The translations under genes were made by a program, and so were the position numbers. From the NCBI GenBank assembly GCA_036936605.1, contig JAUPFV010000001.1, forward strand, positions 115,390,771 to 115,454,770: 64,000 bases of DNA, read 5' to 3'. Numbering within the stretch: the first letter of the stretch is position 1; each line of letters begins with the position of its first letter. The notes beneath the pieces are model-generated. The model saw only the letters and a program-made list of their open reading frames with translations, had not been told where the DNA came from and did not search any database. This document shows positions 35,187-45,735 of this stretch, in pieces. Source of the stretch: Limnanthes douglasii subsp. nivea. Taxonomy: Eukaryota > Streptophyta > Magnoliopsida > Brassicales > Limnanthaceae.

Positions 35187-38153
35187 TTGTTTATGTTCAC
35201 AGCAAGAACAGCACTGATCAAGGGCGGTTGGCTTAACCTCTCAGAATTGGAAAAAGCTCAAAGAGTTGAAAAAGAAAAAAGACTTGCAGCAGGGCTTCCA
35301 GCGTCGCCTATCGAGAAACCAGCCCCTTCAATCGAAGAATCTGACAGAGGTTCATCTTCTTCTAAAGGTACAAAACCTAGAAAACTATTTCAATCAACAC
35401 TCTCCCCCATAGTATCTGGCTCTTCAGTTCAAGAGTCGATTCCTATTGTTGAACCGGGGGTCACTGCCACAAGTGTTAGGAAAAAATCCTCTTTCATTGC
35501 TATGGGGTCCGATTCTGACCACTCCCCAGACAAATTAATCATGAAAAGGCCAAGTAGGTTGGTTAAAGGGCTTTCTTCCAAAAATACTAGCGAATCAGGG
35601 TCCGGGGCAACTATTAGGACTCTCCGGGAAAGGCCGGCCGGTCCGGGGGCTAGCAGTCCTCTACCTCCCAAAGATACTTCAACCTCAGAAGCTCAAACTG
35701 AGGTGATAAGTCGAAAACATTCAGAGAGCCAACAGTCCGGTGGATTAGCTGTGCCAAGCTTCAACCCTCCCCGGGCTGTTTCTACAGAAGCTCCCCCAAC
35801 AATAATGGAGGAGAGAATGGAGGACTCCACCGAGGAGGTTAGATTTGAGTCCGAGTCCTCCGGACAAGCTGAAACTGCTAGAGTTGCTGCCAAGAAAGGC
35901 AAAGAAGACTTATATCTGAGGCATTCGGACCTGCCGGAGAGCCTCGAAGGGAGAGTAGGGCCATGTTTTCATAAGGTCGAGCTCAAATATCTTTCATCTC
36001 TGTTAAAGACCAAGTATGCGTTCATCCATACTAAAGATCTGGGACGACTGCGTACTAAGTGGGGGATCCCTGAAAATGTAAAGATTCGAATTCCCATCGA
36101 TCCAGAGACCCCGATGGATTGCAAAAGAAATGAGATAGTCTTCTTTACGGAGCTATTCAATTGGGGACTTAGGTTCCCACTGGACCCAGAAATAGTACGC
36201 TATTTTCACTTGGTCAAGCTATGTCCATCACAGCTAAGCCCTAACGGTTGGTACACCTTTATGTCATGTATTATGGCGTCTAGGCTATCTGGAATTCCTC
36301 TTCCTATGGAAGAGTTTGCAGCTGTGGCTAATTTGTGCAAGCATCACCAGTTCCCTTTTTATCATTTCAACATGGGGAACGATCTTAAAGCTATTGATGA
36401 TCTCCTGGAATCGGAGAGTAAATGGAGGAGCCAGTTCTTGTTTGTCAGTGGCTCATGGAAAAATGGCAAGAAAATCAAAACCGGGGAGAATTCTAGCCTT
36501 CTTCGAAGTAGATGGAGGAGCGATCGTAAGTTTTTACTTTAAGTTTATGTTCGAACCTCTCTTTCCTTTAAGTTTATACTAATCAGTTTTTCTTTTGTTT
36601 TATCAGAGCTGCCAAAAGAGTTCGGGGACTATCTGAAGGTCGGACAGGTCACTTGTGGCAAAATCAACGCTTGGGCCGCAGAGAACTGGGAGAACCGGTT
36701 TCATAAAGCCTTCACTGCTGGGAACCTAGCGAGGTCTCACCTGTGGAACACCACAGGTCGAAGAGACTTAACCTGGGAGGAGTTCTCCACCCCACCTGAT
36801 GAAGACGTCGTGCTGAGAAGGTCTCATGAACTGGATGGGACCCTCTTCCTTCCTGCCCGGGCCAAAGCCCCTAGTAAAATGAAGGGCAAGAAGAAGAAAA
36901 GCAGGAAAGCGGTAGAGGATACCGAGAAAGAGGCCCCAACAGACTCAGAGGTGCCAGCCCAGGCTCAAGTTGATGCAAACCTTCTACAAGTGGTAGAACA
37001 GGAGAGCGTGAAACAAGGAGTGAATCCCCCAAAACCTTCAAGGGCTTCCAAACGGGCTCGTAAGCAAGCAAGTGACAGTGCTGACAGGGAAGTCAAAAAG
37101 AAAAAGACTTCCCAAGGAGAAGAGCTCGCTCTCCGGGATCCGGAGCCCACTTTCCCAACCGATCCGACGTTAGCCGAAGAGATCCCAGGGGATCTTAATG
37201 AAGGGATTCCAATGGAATTCCATACTGATGAGGTTGAAAGGGGAGAGATTAACATGGATGAAGTGGACGTCACCGGTCTAGGTGCTCTAGGTGATTATTT
37301 CCTTGGCCTCTCCAGAGATGAGTTCGCAGGGCCATATGTTCCCCCAAGTAGTTCCAACACAGTGAATTTCAATGGTAAGACTTTTATGGTTTCCAGTGAG
37401 AGGGACGTTATAGCCCATTCTCTCCTTAGCAACGTGCAGCCAGTACTTACTTTGGAAAGGCAAGTCCGAAGTCAGGCAACCACCATCAAAGACCTCAAGT
37501 CTGAGAAGGAGAAGCTGTCCAATGACCTCAGGACTGCTGCTACTAAGGTTGATTTGCTTAAGGAGTCGAACGAACAGCTAAAGAAGAATCAAAATGAAAG
37601 CAACACAAAAGTTGCTTCTTTAGAAGAGACCGTAAAAGATCTCCGGGCTAAGCTGTCCGGACTGGAGAAGGACTTGACAGCCTCAAGAGGAGAGACTGCA
37701 GCAAAGGAGAAGCTTGTCACCAATCTGACCACTGACAAACTTGCTTCAGAGAATGTAGTGAATCAGGCTGTTGAAGAGAAAGCTGCTTTGGTGAAGGATC
37801 AAGAGGCCATGATCAAGGCCAAAATCAACGCTTACGCCAGGGAGATGATACGGAGTGAAGAATTAATGATTGAAAAGGAGAAGTCTGATATGGTCCTCCT
37901 ATTTCACGAGAAGTTCCCGAAGAGGAGACTAGGGGACTTATGGCGCTATGTGGATGACGATGATCTCCCATACTGGACCATGGTTGATGAAGGGTACACT
38001 GATGTGTCCTCGTCTGGTGATGAAGAGGAAACCGGAGAGAGCCCATGTGGGGAAGAGATTGACCCCAAGGGTAAGAAGATTGTCGAGGAGAAGAGCGACA
38101 TCAAAGGCAAGAAAGCAGATGAGGGTGAGCCATCTTCAAAGGCTCAACCTTAA
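35187..38153 (+). CDS. Antisense two-exon gene of the Tat element (gypsy-type transposon domain plus coiled coil)
   Basis: Exon 1 is 35,187-36,525 and exon 2 36,607-38,153, joined in phase 1, giving about 961 codons without a stop. Residues 1-260 are Ser/Pro-rich and probably disordered. About 265-435 form a folded region with KYAFIHTKDLGRL, WGIPEN (292), GLRFPLDPEIVRYF, LCPSQLSPNGWY and FVSGSWKNGKKI, resembling the Pfam 'putative gypsy type transposon' family (recalled, not searched). Exon 2 begins with a W/H-rich block (WENRFHKAF, RSHLW), then basic clusters that may be nuclear signals (KGKKKKSRK, REVKKKKTS), a long coiled coil (about 720-875), FPKRRLGDLWRY and an acidic tail. Function unknown. 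It runs opposite to gag-pol and ends 477 bp from the pol stop. Confidence 0.8.
36526..36606 (+). other. Intron of the antisense gene (GT-AG, 81 bp)
   Basis: The donor reads C/GTAAGTTTTT and the acceptor TTTTGTTTTATCAG/AG. The intron contains in-frame stops and is AT-rich, whereas both flanks are GC-rich coding sequence. Removing it joins exon 1 to a frame that stays open from 36,607 through the downstream ORF. A homologous gene at 63,134-63,199 has a GTAAGTTTT...TTGTCTAG intron at the matching residue and phase. Confidence 0.8.
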
Positions 38154-38629
38154 TTTATAATTTGTTTTGTTTATCTTTTGTTTGAACTAAAGTCCTTGGA
38201 AGGCCAAGGCACCTTTTTTGTGATGGTGTCCGTATTATTCGGACAGATTTTTGTACTGTGCCCCAAACTTGTTCAAAAAGTCCTTGGACGGCCAAGGCAA
38301 CTTTAAGTTGTTGAATGAATGCTTTTATTTTACTCAACCATCTTCTTCTTTTATTATTTGTCTTACTTTAGACAGCTAGAATTTAAGTAGCTTTGAGTTA
38401 TTATATTGTGAGAGTGTTTAGTTTCTCTGGTTAGAATTTAAGTAGCCTTTAGACCTTCCAGTCCGGGTAGTATGACAAGCAACAGAATTTTGCAAAAACT
38501 TAAAAAATTATTGAGGAAGGCATCAAGTTTTATTGAAAGCTCTCCGTGGCGCCTGGCGCCGAAGAGAGGAAGTGGTATGCCCCCAAATATTTACATGGAT
38601 GTTTAAACAAGTAAATATTTACATAAGCT
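38154..38629. other. Convergent intergenic region with three hairpins
   Basis: It lies between the stop of the antisense gene (plus) and the stop of integrase (minus). CCTTGGAAGGCCAAGG (38,194-38,209) and CCTTGGACGGCCAAGG (38,282-38,297) are two near-identical 6-bp-stem palindromes within a longer direct repeat (AGTCCTTGGA.GGCCAAGGCA). Between them GTCCG-TATTATT-CGGAC (38,228-38,244) forms a third hairpin. A GGCGCCTGGCGCC palindrome lies near 38,550. It could serve RNA 3'-end formation on both strands or be structural; nothing proves either. Confidence 0.6.
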
Positions 38630-40699
38630 TTATTCCAAGTACATTCGAAGGTGTTCAATATTCCAAGGGTGAGTTAAAACCCTGCCATCTTTATCTTCCA
38701 ACCAGTATGTCCCAGGCTTGATTCTTTCAACCACAGTATACGGACCCTCCCAAGTTGGGGCCAGCTTTCCGAAGAGCTTTTCCTTGGTGTGCGAGAAAAC
38801 TTTTCTCAATACTTTATCTTCTGGTTGAAAATCCCTTCTTTTAACTTTAGAAGCAAACCTGCTTCTCATCAAGCCCTGATAGTGTGCCATTCTAAGATGA
38901 GCTTTTACCCGCCTTTCTTCAATTAAATCAAGTTGATTTCTAATTGTCATCTCATTAGCCTGTCCGGAGAAGTTATGAACACGAAAGGAGGGGAGTGTCT
39001 TCTCTATGGGAGCTACTGCATCCATCCCATAGACCAAGGCAAAGGGGGATTCTTGTGTTGCAGCCCCAGGTGTTGTCCGGTAGGCCCACAGGACTTCTTG
39101 TAGATAACTAGGCCACTTCCCAGTAGCCCCTTCTAAGTTTTTCTTTAAACCGGACAGTATTGTTCTATTAGCCACCTCAACTTGTCCATTGGCCTGTGGG
39201 TGGAAAGGTGAAGAAAAGCAGTGCTGAATACCCCTTGAGGCACAGAAGCTCTCCATCTCTCTATTATCAAACTGTGGCCCATTGTCTGTTGTTATTTTCT
39301 GGGGGACACCAAATCTGCAACATATGTTGGACAGAATGAACTTTATAACAGCTTTTGATGTTGTCCCTGCCAAGGGGGCTGCTTCTATCCACTTCGAAAA
39401 TTAGTCAATGGCTACAATTATGGTTTTACGCCCTCCGGACGCCATAGGGAGAGGCCCAACTAAGTCCAATCCCCATCGAGCAAAAGGGATGGGCTCAGAA
39501 ATTGATTCCAAAGGAATGGCTGGTACATGAATTTCATTGTTGTACCTCTGGCATGGGTCACACCTTCTTACCAGCTCCTTAGCATCTTTCATTATTGATG
39601 GCCAATAATATCCGGAGAGAAGCACTCTTCTTGTTAAAGCTCTAAATCCACAATGGGCTGATCCCTCACCATCATGCAATTCGGAGAGAACTATTTGTGA
39701 CTCATGATCCCCTAAACAACGTAGGAGAGGTTTTCTATAAGATTTTTTGTATAATACTTCTCTTAATATTAGGAAACCACGGGCCCTGTGCTTCAACGTT
39801 CTGGCTAGTGATTTATCCAAGGGCACGATGCCATCGGACAGATATTGCATAAGAGGAGACCTCCAGTCTTGAGGCCGGTTTACTTGTATTTCAAAGACTT
39901 CCTCTTTTTCACCTTCATCAGGTTGAATAGAAGGGCTTTCAAGCACATGGATCCATGGGTAGGACTCCGTATATGCTATCGTTGCCAATGAGTCTGCTAA
40001 CTCATTCTCTGCCCGGGGGATGTTCTCATAGACAACAGCTTTAAACTTTGACGCTTCATTTTTAAGGAGGAGAAAGTATTTGAGCAATTGCTCCTTTCTG
40101 GCCTCTGACAGGCCTAGAGCATGGTGGACAAGCAATTGGGAGTCACTTAGTAGCTTGACCCTTTTTGCTCCACAAATGTATGCCAATTTTAACCCAGCTA
40201 TAGCTGCTTCGTATTCGGACTCATTATTGGATGCCCTGAAAGCAAAACAAATAGCTTGGAACATGTTGTCCCCATAGGGGGAAGTGAGACATATTCCTGC
40301 CCCAGATCCCATGGTACTGGATCCTTCGTCTGTTCGGACTATCCACACTTTTTTGTCTTTTGAATCAGCAGGTTGTTCTGAATCCCTATCAGAATGGAAC
40401 TCAACTAGAAAGTCAGCCACAGCTTGAGCTTTTACTACTGTCCGGGAAGCGAAGTCTATGTCGAAGTCCCCCAACTCTACTGACCACTTTGTCATTCTGC
40501 TCGAAATGTCTGCTTTTTGAAGGACATTCTTTAAAGGAAAAGATGTCCGGACAACGATAGGATGAGCCTGGAAGTAGGGCCTCATTTTTCTTGCAGCTAT
40601 CACCAAGGCCAAAGCTAGTTTTTCAAGTTTCAAGTAACGCCTCTCAGCATCAATCAAGCTTTTGGCTGATGTAGTACACTGGGTGAGGATACCCATCAA
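38630..40699 (-). pseudogene. Pol 3' half of the young Tat element: RNase H and integrase
   Basis: From 40,699: RYLKLEKLALALVIAARKMRPYFQ (RT-RNase H connection), WSVELGDFDIDF, then an RNase H with TDEGSS, NNESEYEAAIAGL, LLSDSQLLV and ENELADSLA. The Asp/Glu residues are all present. Integrase follows with HDGEGSAHCGF, RCDPC, then VAID / TDNGPQFDN / NGQVEVANR (DDE) and the GPYTVVERIKPGTYWL tail ending EHLRMYLE. A stop (TAA, 39,401-39,403) falls two residues after the first catalytic-region Asp, and a frameshift near 40,690 separates it from RT. It is otherwise nearly complete. Cytoplasmic particle enzymes for copying and inserting the element. Confidence 0.93.
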
Positions 40700-42044
40700 C
40701 CTCCCTTACTAACACAGCACTGATGGCACAACCTGAAACAGCCAGATATACAAAGAGAGTCTCCCCATCGACTGGCTTGAACAAAGTCTTGGGAGAGGAC
40801 AAATGCTTCTTAATTTCGTTGAATGCCTCATCACACTGTGGTGTCCACTCAAACCCTTTGGCACCCTTCAAGGTTTGAAAAAATGGAGCACATCTGTCCG
40901 AAGACCTGGAGATGAATCTGTTCAAGGCTGCCAACCTCCCCGTTAATCGCTGTACTTCTTTAATGTTTCGAGGAGGCTCCATTTGGAACAAAGCATTGAG
41001 TTGGTCCGGGTTGGGCTGTATTCCATGCTCACTTATGATATACCCTAAGAACTTCCCGGACTGCACTCCGAACACACACTTTTCAGGGTTTAATTTTAAA
41101 TTCACTTTGGCCAAGTTGGCAAAAGTCTCTTGGAGGTCGGACAAGTGTAACCGCTCATCCACGCTTTTCACCATCATATCGTCAATGTAAACCTCCATAT
41201 TTCTTCCAATTTGATCAGCAAATGCCTTATTGACCAACCTTTGATAAGTAGCCCCAGCATTTTTCAAACCAAAGGGCATCACCTTGTAGCAGTGTAAACC
41301 TCTATCAGTGACAAAAGTGGTATGCTCTTGATCTTTTGGATCCACTTGGATCTGATTGTACCCGGAGAATGCATCCATGAAGTAGAGTAGCTTGTTCCCT
41401 GAAGTAGAGTCTACTAACTGATCTATCCGGGGAACCGGATACAAGTCTTTTGGGCAAGCTCGATTGAGGTCTGTGAAGTCAATGCACATACGCCATTTAC
41501 CATTCTTCTTTTTTACCAAGACATGATTGGCAGTCCACAAAGGGTACTGAGATTCTTTAATGTGCCCCATCTTTGTGAGTCTGTCAACCTCCTGTACAAT
41601 GACATCAGCCTTTTCTTTTGAGAAAGCTCTCCTTTTTTGTACCACTAGTGCCACATCCCTCCGGACTGATAGGTGATGGGAAATCACCTCTGATGGAACT
41701 CCAGTAACATCAGCATTGCACCAAGCAAAAACATGCTGATGGTCTTTCAAGAATTTCAACATTCCTTCTTTCAGTATTGGTGGCATTTTGGACCCTATCT
41801 TGACGCTTTTTCCCTCTTCCAAGCAATGTGTTTCAACCTCCTCAATTGGAATCAACACTCCGGGGGTCTCTCTGGGGTCATCAATTTCACCCTCACCCCC
41901 AGAAAGGCCCTCAAACTGCTATTGATCGTTGATACGGACTGCCCCCAGCGTTCGTGGAGCCAAGGCAGTGGCATAGCATTCTCTTGCAACCTTTTGGCTG
42001 CTCCGGACAACCCCAACCTGTCCCTGAACAGCATACTTTAGACA
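40650..42044 (-). pseudogene. Pol 5' half of the young Tat element: RT
   Basis: The open frame 41,858-40,650 contains the pre-RT HVFAWCNADVTGV linker, KGxxRMCIDFTDLNRACPKD, PRIDQLVDSTSGN, FMDAFSGYNQIQ, MPFGLKNAGATYQRL, the catalytic YIDDMMVKS, KLNPEKCVFGV, KFLGYIISEHGI and TGRLAALNRFISRSSD. The linker above it, to 42,044, holds a stop near 41,928 and another at 42,042-42,044 at positions where a Gln codon is likely. RT itself looks intact; the polyprotein frame is not. Confidence 0.93.
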
Positions 42045-42950
42045 CTAATGGACTGTCGAAGCCACTGCATGCATCCTAGAGAGCCAAGACCTCCCTAGAA
42101 TAGCATTATAACAGGTGGGACAATCCACCACAATGAAGAGTATTCTAACCATTTTCTTGAAAGGGCCCCTGCCCAACAACACTTCTTCTTCAAACTCCCC
42201 GATCACATCGGCTGAGCTGCCCGTGAAGCCCACGATTGATCTGTCCGACTTTTGAATCACAGCTGGATTTCTCATTTTCTTGTAAGTGTTTAGAAAAAGG
42301 ATATTGGCAGAGCTTCCAGTATCCACCAAAATTCGCCTTATCTCATTGCCCCCTATAGATGCTCCTATGACAACAGCATCCTCATAAGGGCCAGCAATAT
42401 CTCTCAAATCATCCTCATCGAAAACTATGAATGGGAATGAGTTTGGAGATTGATAGGATGTCATGCCTCCTTCTAGCTGGGAGGCCAAATTATGGACATG
42501 TCTTTTTCTTGAAGAAGTAGTAGGAGCTGTCATAGTGTCCCCTCCGAAAATTGTCAGTGACTCGAAGAATTTAATGAGCCCGGGGACTGATCTAGAACGC
42601 TCCTCAATAGTACCCACTCTGTTTCTTGTTAGATCAGGATCCAAGTACTCAGACTCCACATCAAACCTTTCAACTATTACCATAGCCCCCTCCGGGGCAG
42701 CATTGCTTGGACCAACCCTATGAGTGTTGTCAGGCCTGTTGCCTCCTCTCCTTTTAACGTATGCACCCAACTTCCCTCTTTCAATCAAGTTTTGTACCTC
42801 TTGTTTCAACGCTATGCAATCATCGGTGGTATGGCCAATATCATTATGATATTGGCAAAAGGAATTATTTCGATGTTCTCTGGGAGACTGCAAGGTTGCC
42901 GGTCTCCGGTAGTGTACTTCATCTTTTGTTTTATCGAAAATGGTTGCCAC
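42045..42950 (-). pseudogene. Gag C-terminus and protease of the young Tat element
   Basis: A 301-codon open frame begins in gag (REHRNNSFCQYHNDIGHTTDDC knuckle-like motif, VQNLIERGKLGAYVKRRGG). It continues through a variable linker to retropepsin: VIGASIGGNEIRRILVDTGSSANILF (active site DTG), GFTGSSADVIGEFEEEVLLG and CYNAILGRSWLSRMHAV. It ends at a stop after ASTVH. The frame differs from upstream gag by one shift near 42,945. The protease would process the polyprotein. Confidence 0.92.
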
Positions 42951-44259
42951 ACTTTCTTTGAGCTCTGCAAACCACTCCGGTTGGACCCATGGCCCTCTTT
43001 TGTTTCTAGACTGTTGACTTTGTGCAGGAGCAGCTGGTTGAGACTGAGCTTTTCCCCTTCCATGCCCCTGTCCGGTTTCTCTTGCTTTGTTCCCGGACTG
43101 GTTTGATTTGGAGTTGGTGCCACCGGGGTGGATCTCACCTGTCTGTGCACCCTGGTCTTTTTCGTTTCATCAACATTTATTTGCTTGCCAACTTGGTTCA
43201 GCAATCCTCCCCAGGTCATGGCTTTCTTCCTGGTCACCGAATCGGCCAGGTTGCCTGGGTTCAAACCTTGTCTCAGGGATGCTATTGCTACCTGTTCAAA
43301 GCAATCAGCCAACCCATTCTTTGTGTTTACAAAACGACTTATGTACTCCTTTAATGACTCATTTGGCTCTTGGGCACAATGGATTATTGTGTCTCCATTG
43401 CCCTTCAGCTCCTTACTCCCCACAAACTGCCTTCGAAAGGCCACCCAAAAAGTATCAAAGTCTTTAATACAACCCTGAGGCAGGCTGTTGTACCATTTCA
43501 GAGCACTCCCCGTAAAAGATTGGGAGAATGCCCTACAGAGTAGTTTATCATCATCATCAAAGTTCATCATGAAGTTCTTGAATTGCTCCAGATGATTGTC
43601 CGGATCAGTACTGCCATCGTACTTCTCATCTTGGTGCTGTCAAACCTCTTGGGGAGGTTTCCGGATAGGATTTTAGAGGACAGCGGAGACTGCCTCCAAT
43701 TCCTTCCACGACTGAACACGGTATCCTCATTAGGAGTTGCAAAGATACCTGGCTCATCATGGAAGGCAAAAGGATCCATCAGCATCTTGTCCGTATACCT
43801 CCGGTGGTGAGATGACCATTTTCCTATATGCCTCTTCATTCTTCCATGGTGATCTCTTTTTCTGGAATACTTTTTAACTTGCTTTTGTTTCTTCTTGGTT
43901 CGTCCCTCATCACTGCTAGAGGACAAGGACTTTTCAATTCCCTCACTGTCCGAAGAGCTGTCTGAAGACTCTGAACTCGAGTCAGAACTCTCCACAAGCT
44001 TGGACCGGTGAGATTTTTTAGAGCTGGCATGCGTCTTCTTAGTGCTCTCATGAGTTTTGGAAACCCCATGCTCTCTTGGGTTATCGGTGTGGTGAGCAGC
44101 TGATGCTTTGGATTTCTCTTTCACGCCCATCTTGGCCTTTTCAGCCCTCAGAGCTTCTATCTCAAGTTTTAACCTGTCGCGCTCTTGGACAGTATACTCA
44201 TCGTTCTCTTCCACCACTTCGAGCAAAGCTGGTGGAAGCTCTGGATTATCCGGATTCAT
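42812..44259 (-). pseudogene. Gag of the young Tat element, two frames
   Basis: The N-terminal ORF 44,259-43,567 starts MNPDNPELPP. It has a helical segment (residues 20-50) and a Ser/Lys-rich, SR-like stretch (SSDSSSESSDSSSDSE), and ends at HRRYTDKMLMDPF. After a single-base shift near 43,630 the capsid-like domain continues in ORF 43,570-42,812: FDDDDKLLCRAFSQSFTGSALKWYNSLPQGCIKDF, QFVGSK, ESLKEYISRFVNT and ASLRQGL. A second shift near 42,945 leads to the knuckle/protease frame. Start codon choice: first ATG after the PBS leader, 55 nt inside. Confidence 0.9.
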
Positions 44260-44313
44260 TCGGACAGAATTTCTTTACTTGGTTTCGAATACTTGATTCA
44301 GGCACCGTCGCCT

Positions 44314-44329
44314 CCCACTGTGGTCGCCA
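44314..44329 (-). other. Primer-binding site of the young Tat element
   Basis: TGGCGACCACAGTGGG on minus, three bases inside the 5' LTR. It begins with the TGG that pairs with tRNA CCA. Probably tRNA-Arg, as in Tat/Ogre elements; not verified. Confidence 0.75.
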
Positions 44330-44332
44330 ATT

Positions 44333-44821
44333 TGGTGAGGATAAAAGTAGCCTGAGGGTAGGCTGGTAATTTCAAGTGGAGTTTCAAAACGGAGTAAGGG
44401 TGTTTCAGGATGGTGTGAAGGTGTTTCAAGGTGTTTCAGGGTGTTTCGGGGTGTTTCAAGGTGGAGAGAGAATTGAGCAGCTTGGCAGCAGTAAATTCGG
44501 TTACCCATAGTTAATGCTGGTGGTTGGGTATTTATAGTATGTAATTTGGGCCCTTATGGGCTTTCGGGTCAAGTTTAATGGACCCGGGTCATGTTTAAAG
44601 ACCCATGAGTTTTAAGCAGATGGGCAGGTAGCTTAGTCAGATAGTGTTTAGGTTTTTTAGTACTTTAGTCATAGTTCGAACTGTCTTAGGCTTGCAGTGT
44701 TCGAAGTCATCTGCCCGGTTCAAAAGTCCTGTCCGAATTAAGCTCCTGGAGTCTGTCCGGTTTACGGAGAGATTTACTTTGGGCTGCCCTCCCGGGGAGC
44801 ACTTCGAATTCGGACTCATCA
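44333..44821 (-). repeat. 5' LTR of the young Tat element
   Basis: Direct repeat of 34,272-34,760. It contains a minus-strand TATAAATA (44,529-44,536) as probable promoter for gag-pol. It is flanked outside by the GAAAG target duplication (44,822-44,826). Confidence 0.96.
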
Positions 44822-44826
44822 GAAAG

Positions 44827-45735
44827 AAGATATGTCCATAAATGAATATCTTTAAAATTTTATGTTATTACGGATATAAAGAATATTGATATCACAATTG
44901 ATAATAAAAATCAAATTTTATTTATTTTCGATATGAAAGATAACTTATCAAATTGATTTGTCATTCTCTAGAGAAGTGTTGTAGTAGAAGATGGTGTAGT
45001 AGCATTATTAGAGAGTAATAACAAAATCCAAGCAGATCAAAATCAGTTGTAACATTGGCTCCTCGATTATATAAATGAAAGATGATTTACTGTTTTGGGA
45101 TATAAGATTTGTTTAAAATTTATAAAGCATAAATGTTGAGATTTTGTAAACACTGTATATTTGGTAAATGAACTAGAGTAAAATTTAACAATTTAGTTAT
45201 GAAAAAAATTAACGGGAAAATAGATTACATTCATTTAGACTTTTTGGTCACAAATAAAATTCAGTCAAAGAGTGGAGTTATATATTACATAAGTTTGATC
45301 GATGATCATTTAACGATGGTATGGTTTATTTCTTAAAAACTAAATATGAGGTATATGCAATCTTTTTCAAATAGAAAACGATGATCGAGAAGCAAACATA
45401 AAGAAAAACCATCAGTTTTTAAGACAAATAAATGGTTATAACTTTTCAGTCGTGATTTCAACAAGTTATACGATGTTGAGGAAACGTTGCATAATCATAC
45501 ATGTTTTAAAATACCAAAACAAAATAGGGTCGCACAAAAAATGAACATAAATCTCTATGACAAGGCATGAAGCATGCTTCTAGTGTGAGAAAGAATTTTA
45601 GGGTCGAAGATATCAATACGGTGTTTTACTTGGTAAATTGGTCTCCATCACTGACTATTGATTATAAGACTTTTTTTTAGATTTGATGTGAATTTTCGGT
45701 TGATTACTAACAATTGAGAGTGTGGTTGTTTAGAT
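44827..45735 (+). pseudogene. Copia element H continued: gag end and integrase remnants
   Basis: Sequence resumes the copia gag exactly where it was cut (EDMSINEYL, then decayed IDD-type residues to about 45,000). Integrase follows from about 45,170: TRVKFNN, KINGKIDYIHLDFLV (first Asp region), SLIDDHLTMVWF, a decayed TPQQNGVAE region near 45,520 (KQNRVAQKMN), AxYLVNWSPS and finally LRVWLF (LRVFGCPAY in intact elements) at about 45,720. It ends against gypsy fragment F. Many stops. The RT part expected next is found at 57.3 kb. Confidence 0.7.

Larger units (their letters stand above)
34272..44821 (-). mobile_element. Complete young Tat-type gypsy retrotransposon with antisense gene
   Basis: Element of 10,550 bp with 489-bp LTRs at each end (about 8 substitutions by eye, roughly 98.4% identity), TGATGAG...CACCA termini in element sense and a perfect 5-bp target duplication GAAAG (34,267-34,271; 44,822-44,826). 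The order on minus is 5' LTR, PBS, gag, protease, RT, RNase H, integrase. Then, on plus, comes a two-exon antisense gene, followed by the polypurine tract and 3' LTR. The internal DNA is much more GC-rich than the flanks. It inserted into the gag of copia element H. Gag-pol is broken; the antisense gene appears intact. Confidence 0.96.

Noticed and set aside
42463..43478. Overlapping plus-strand ORFs of 86-128 codons in the young Tat element
   Set aside because: Shadows of gag and protease on minus; none has its own start context or homologous counterpart.
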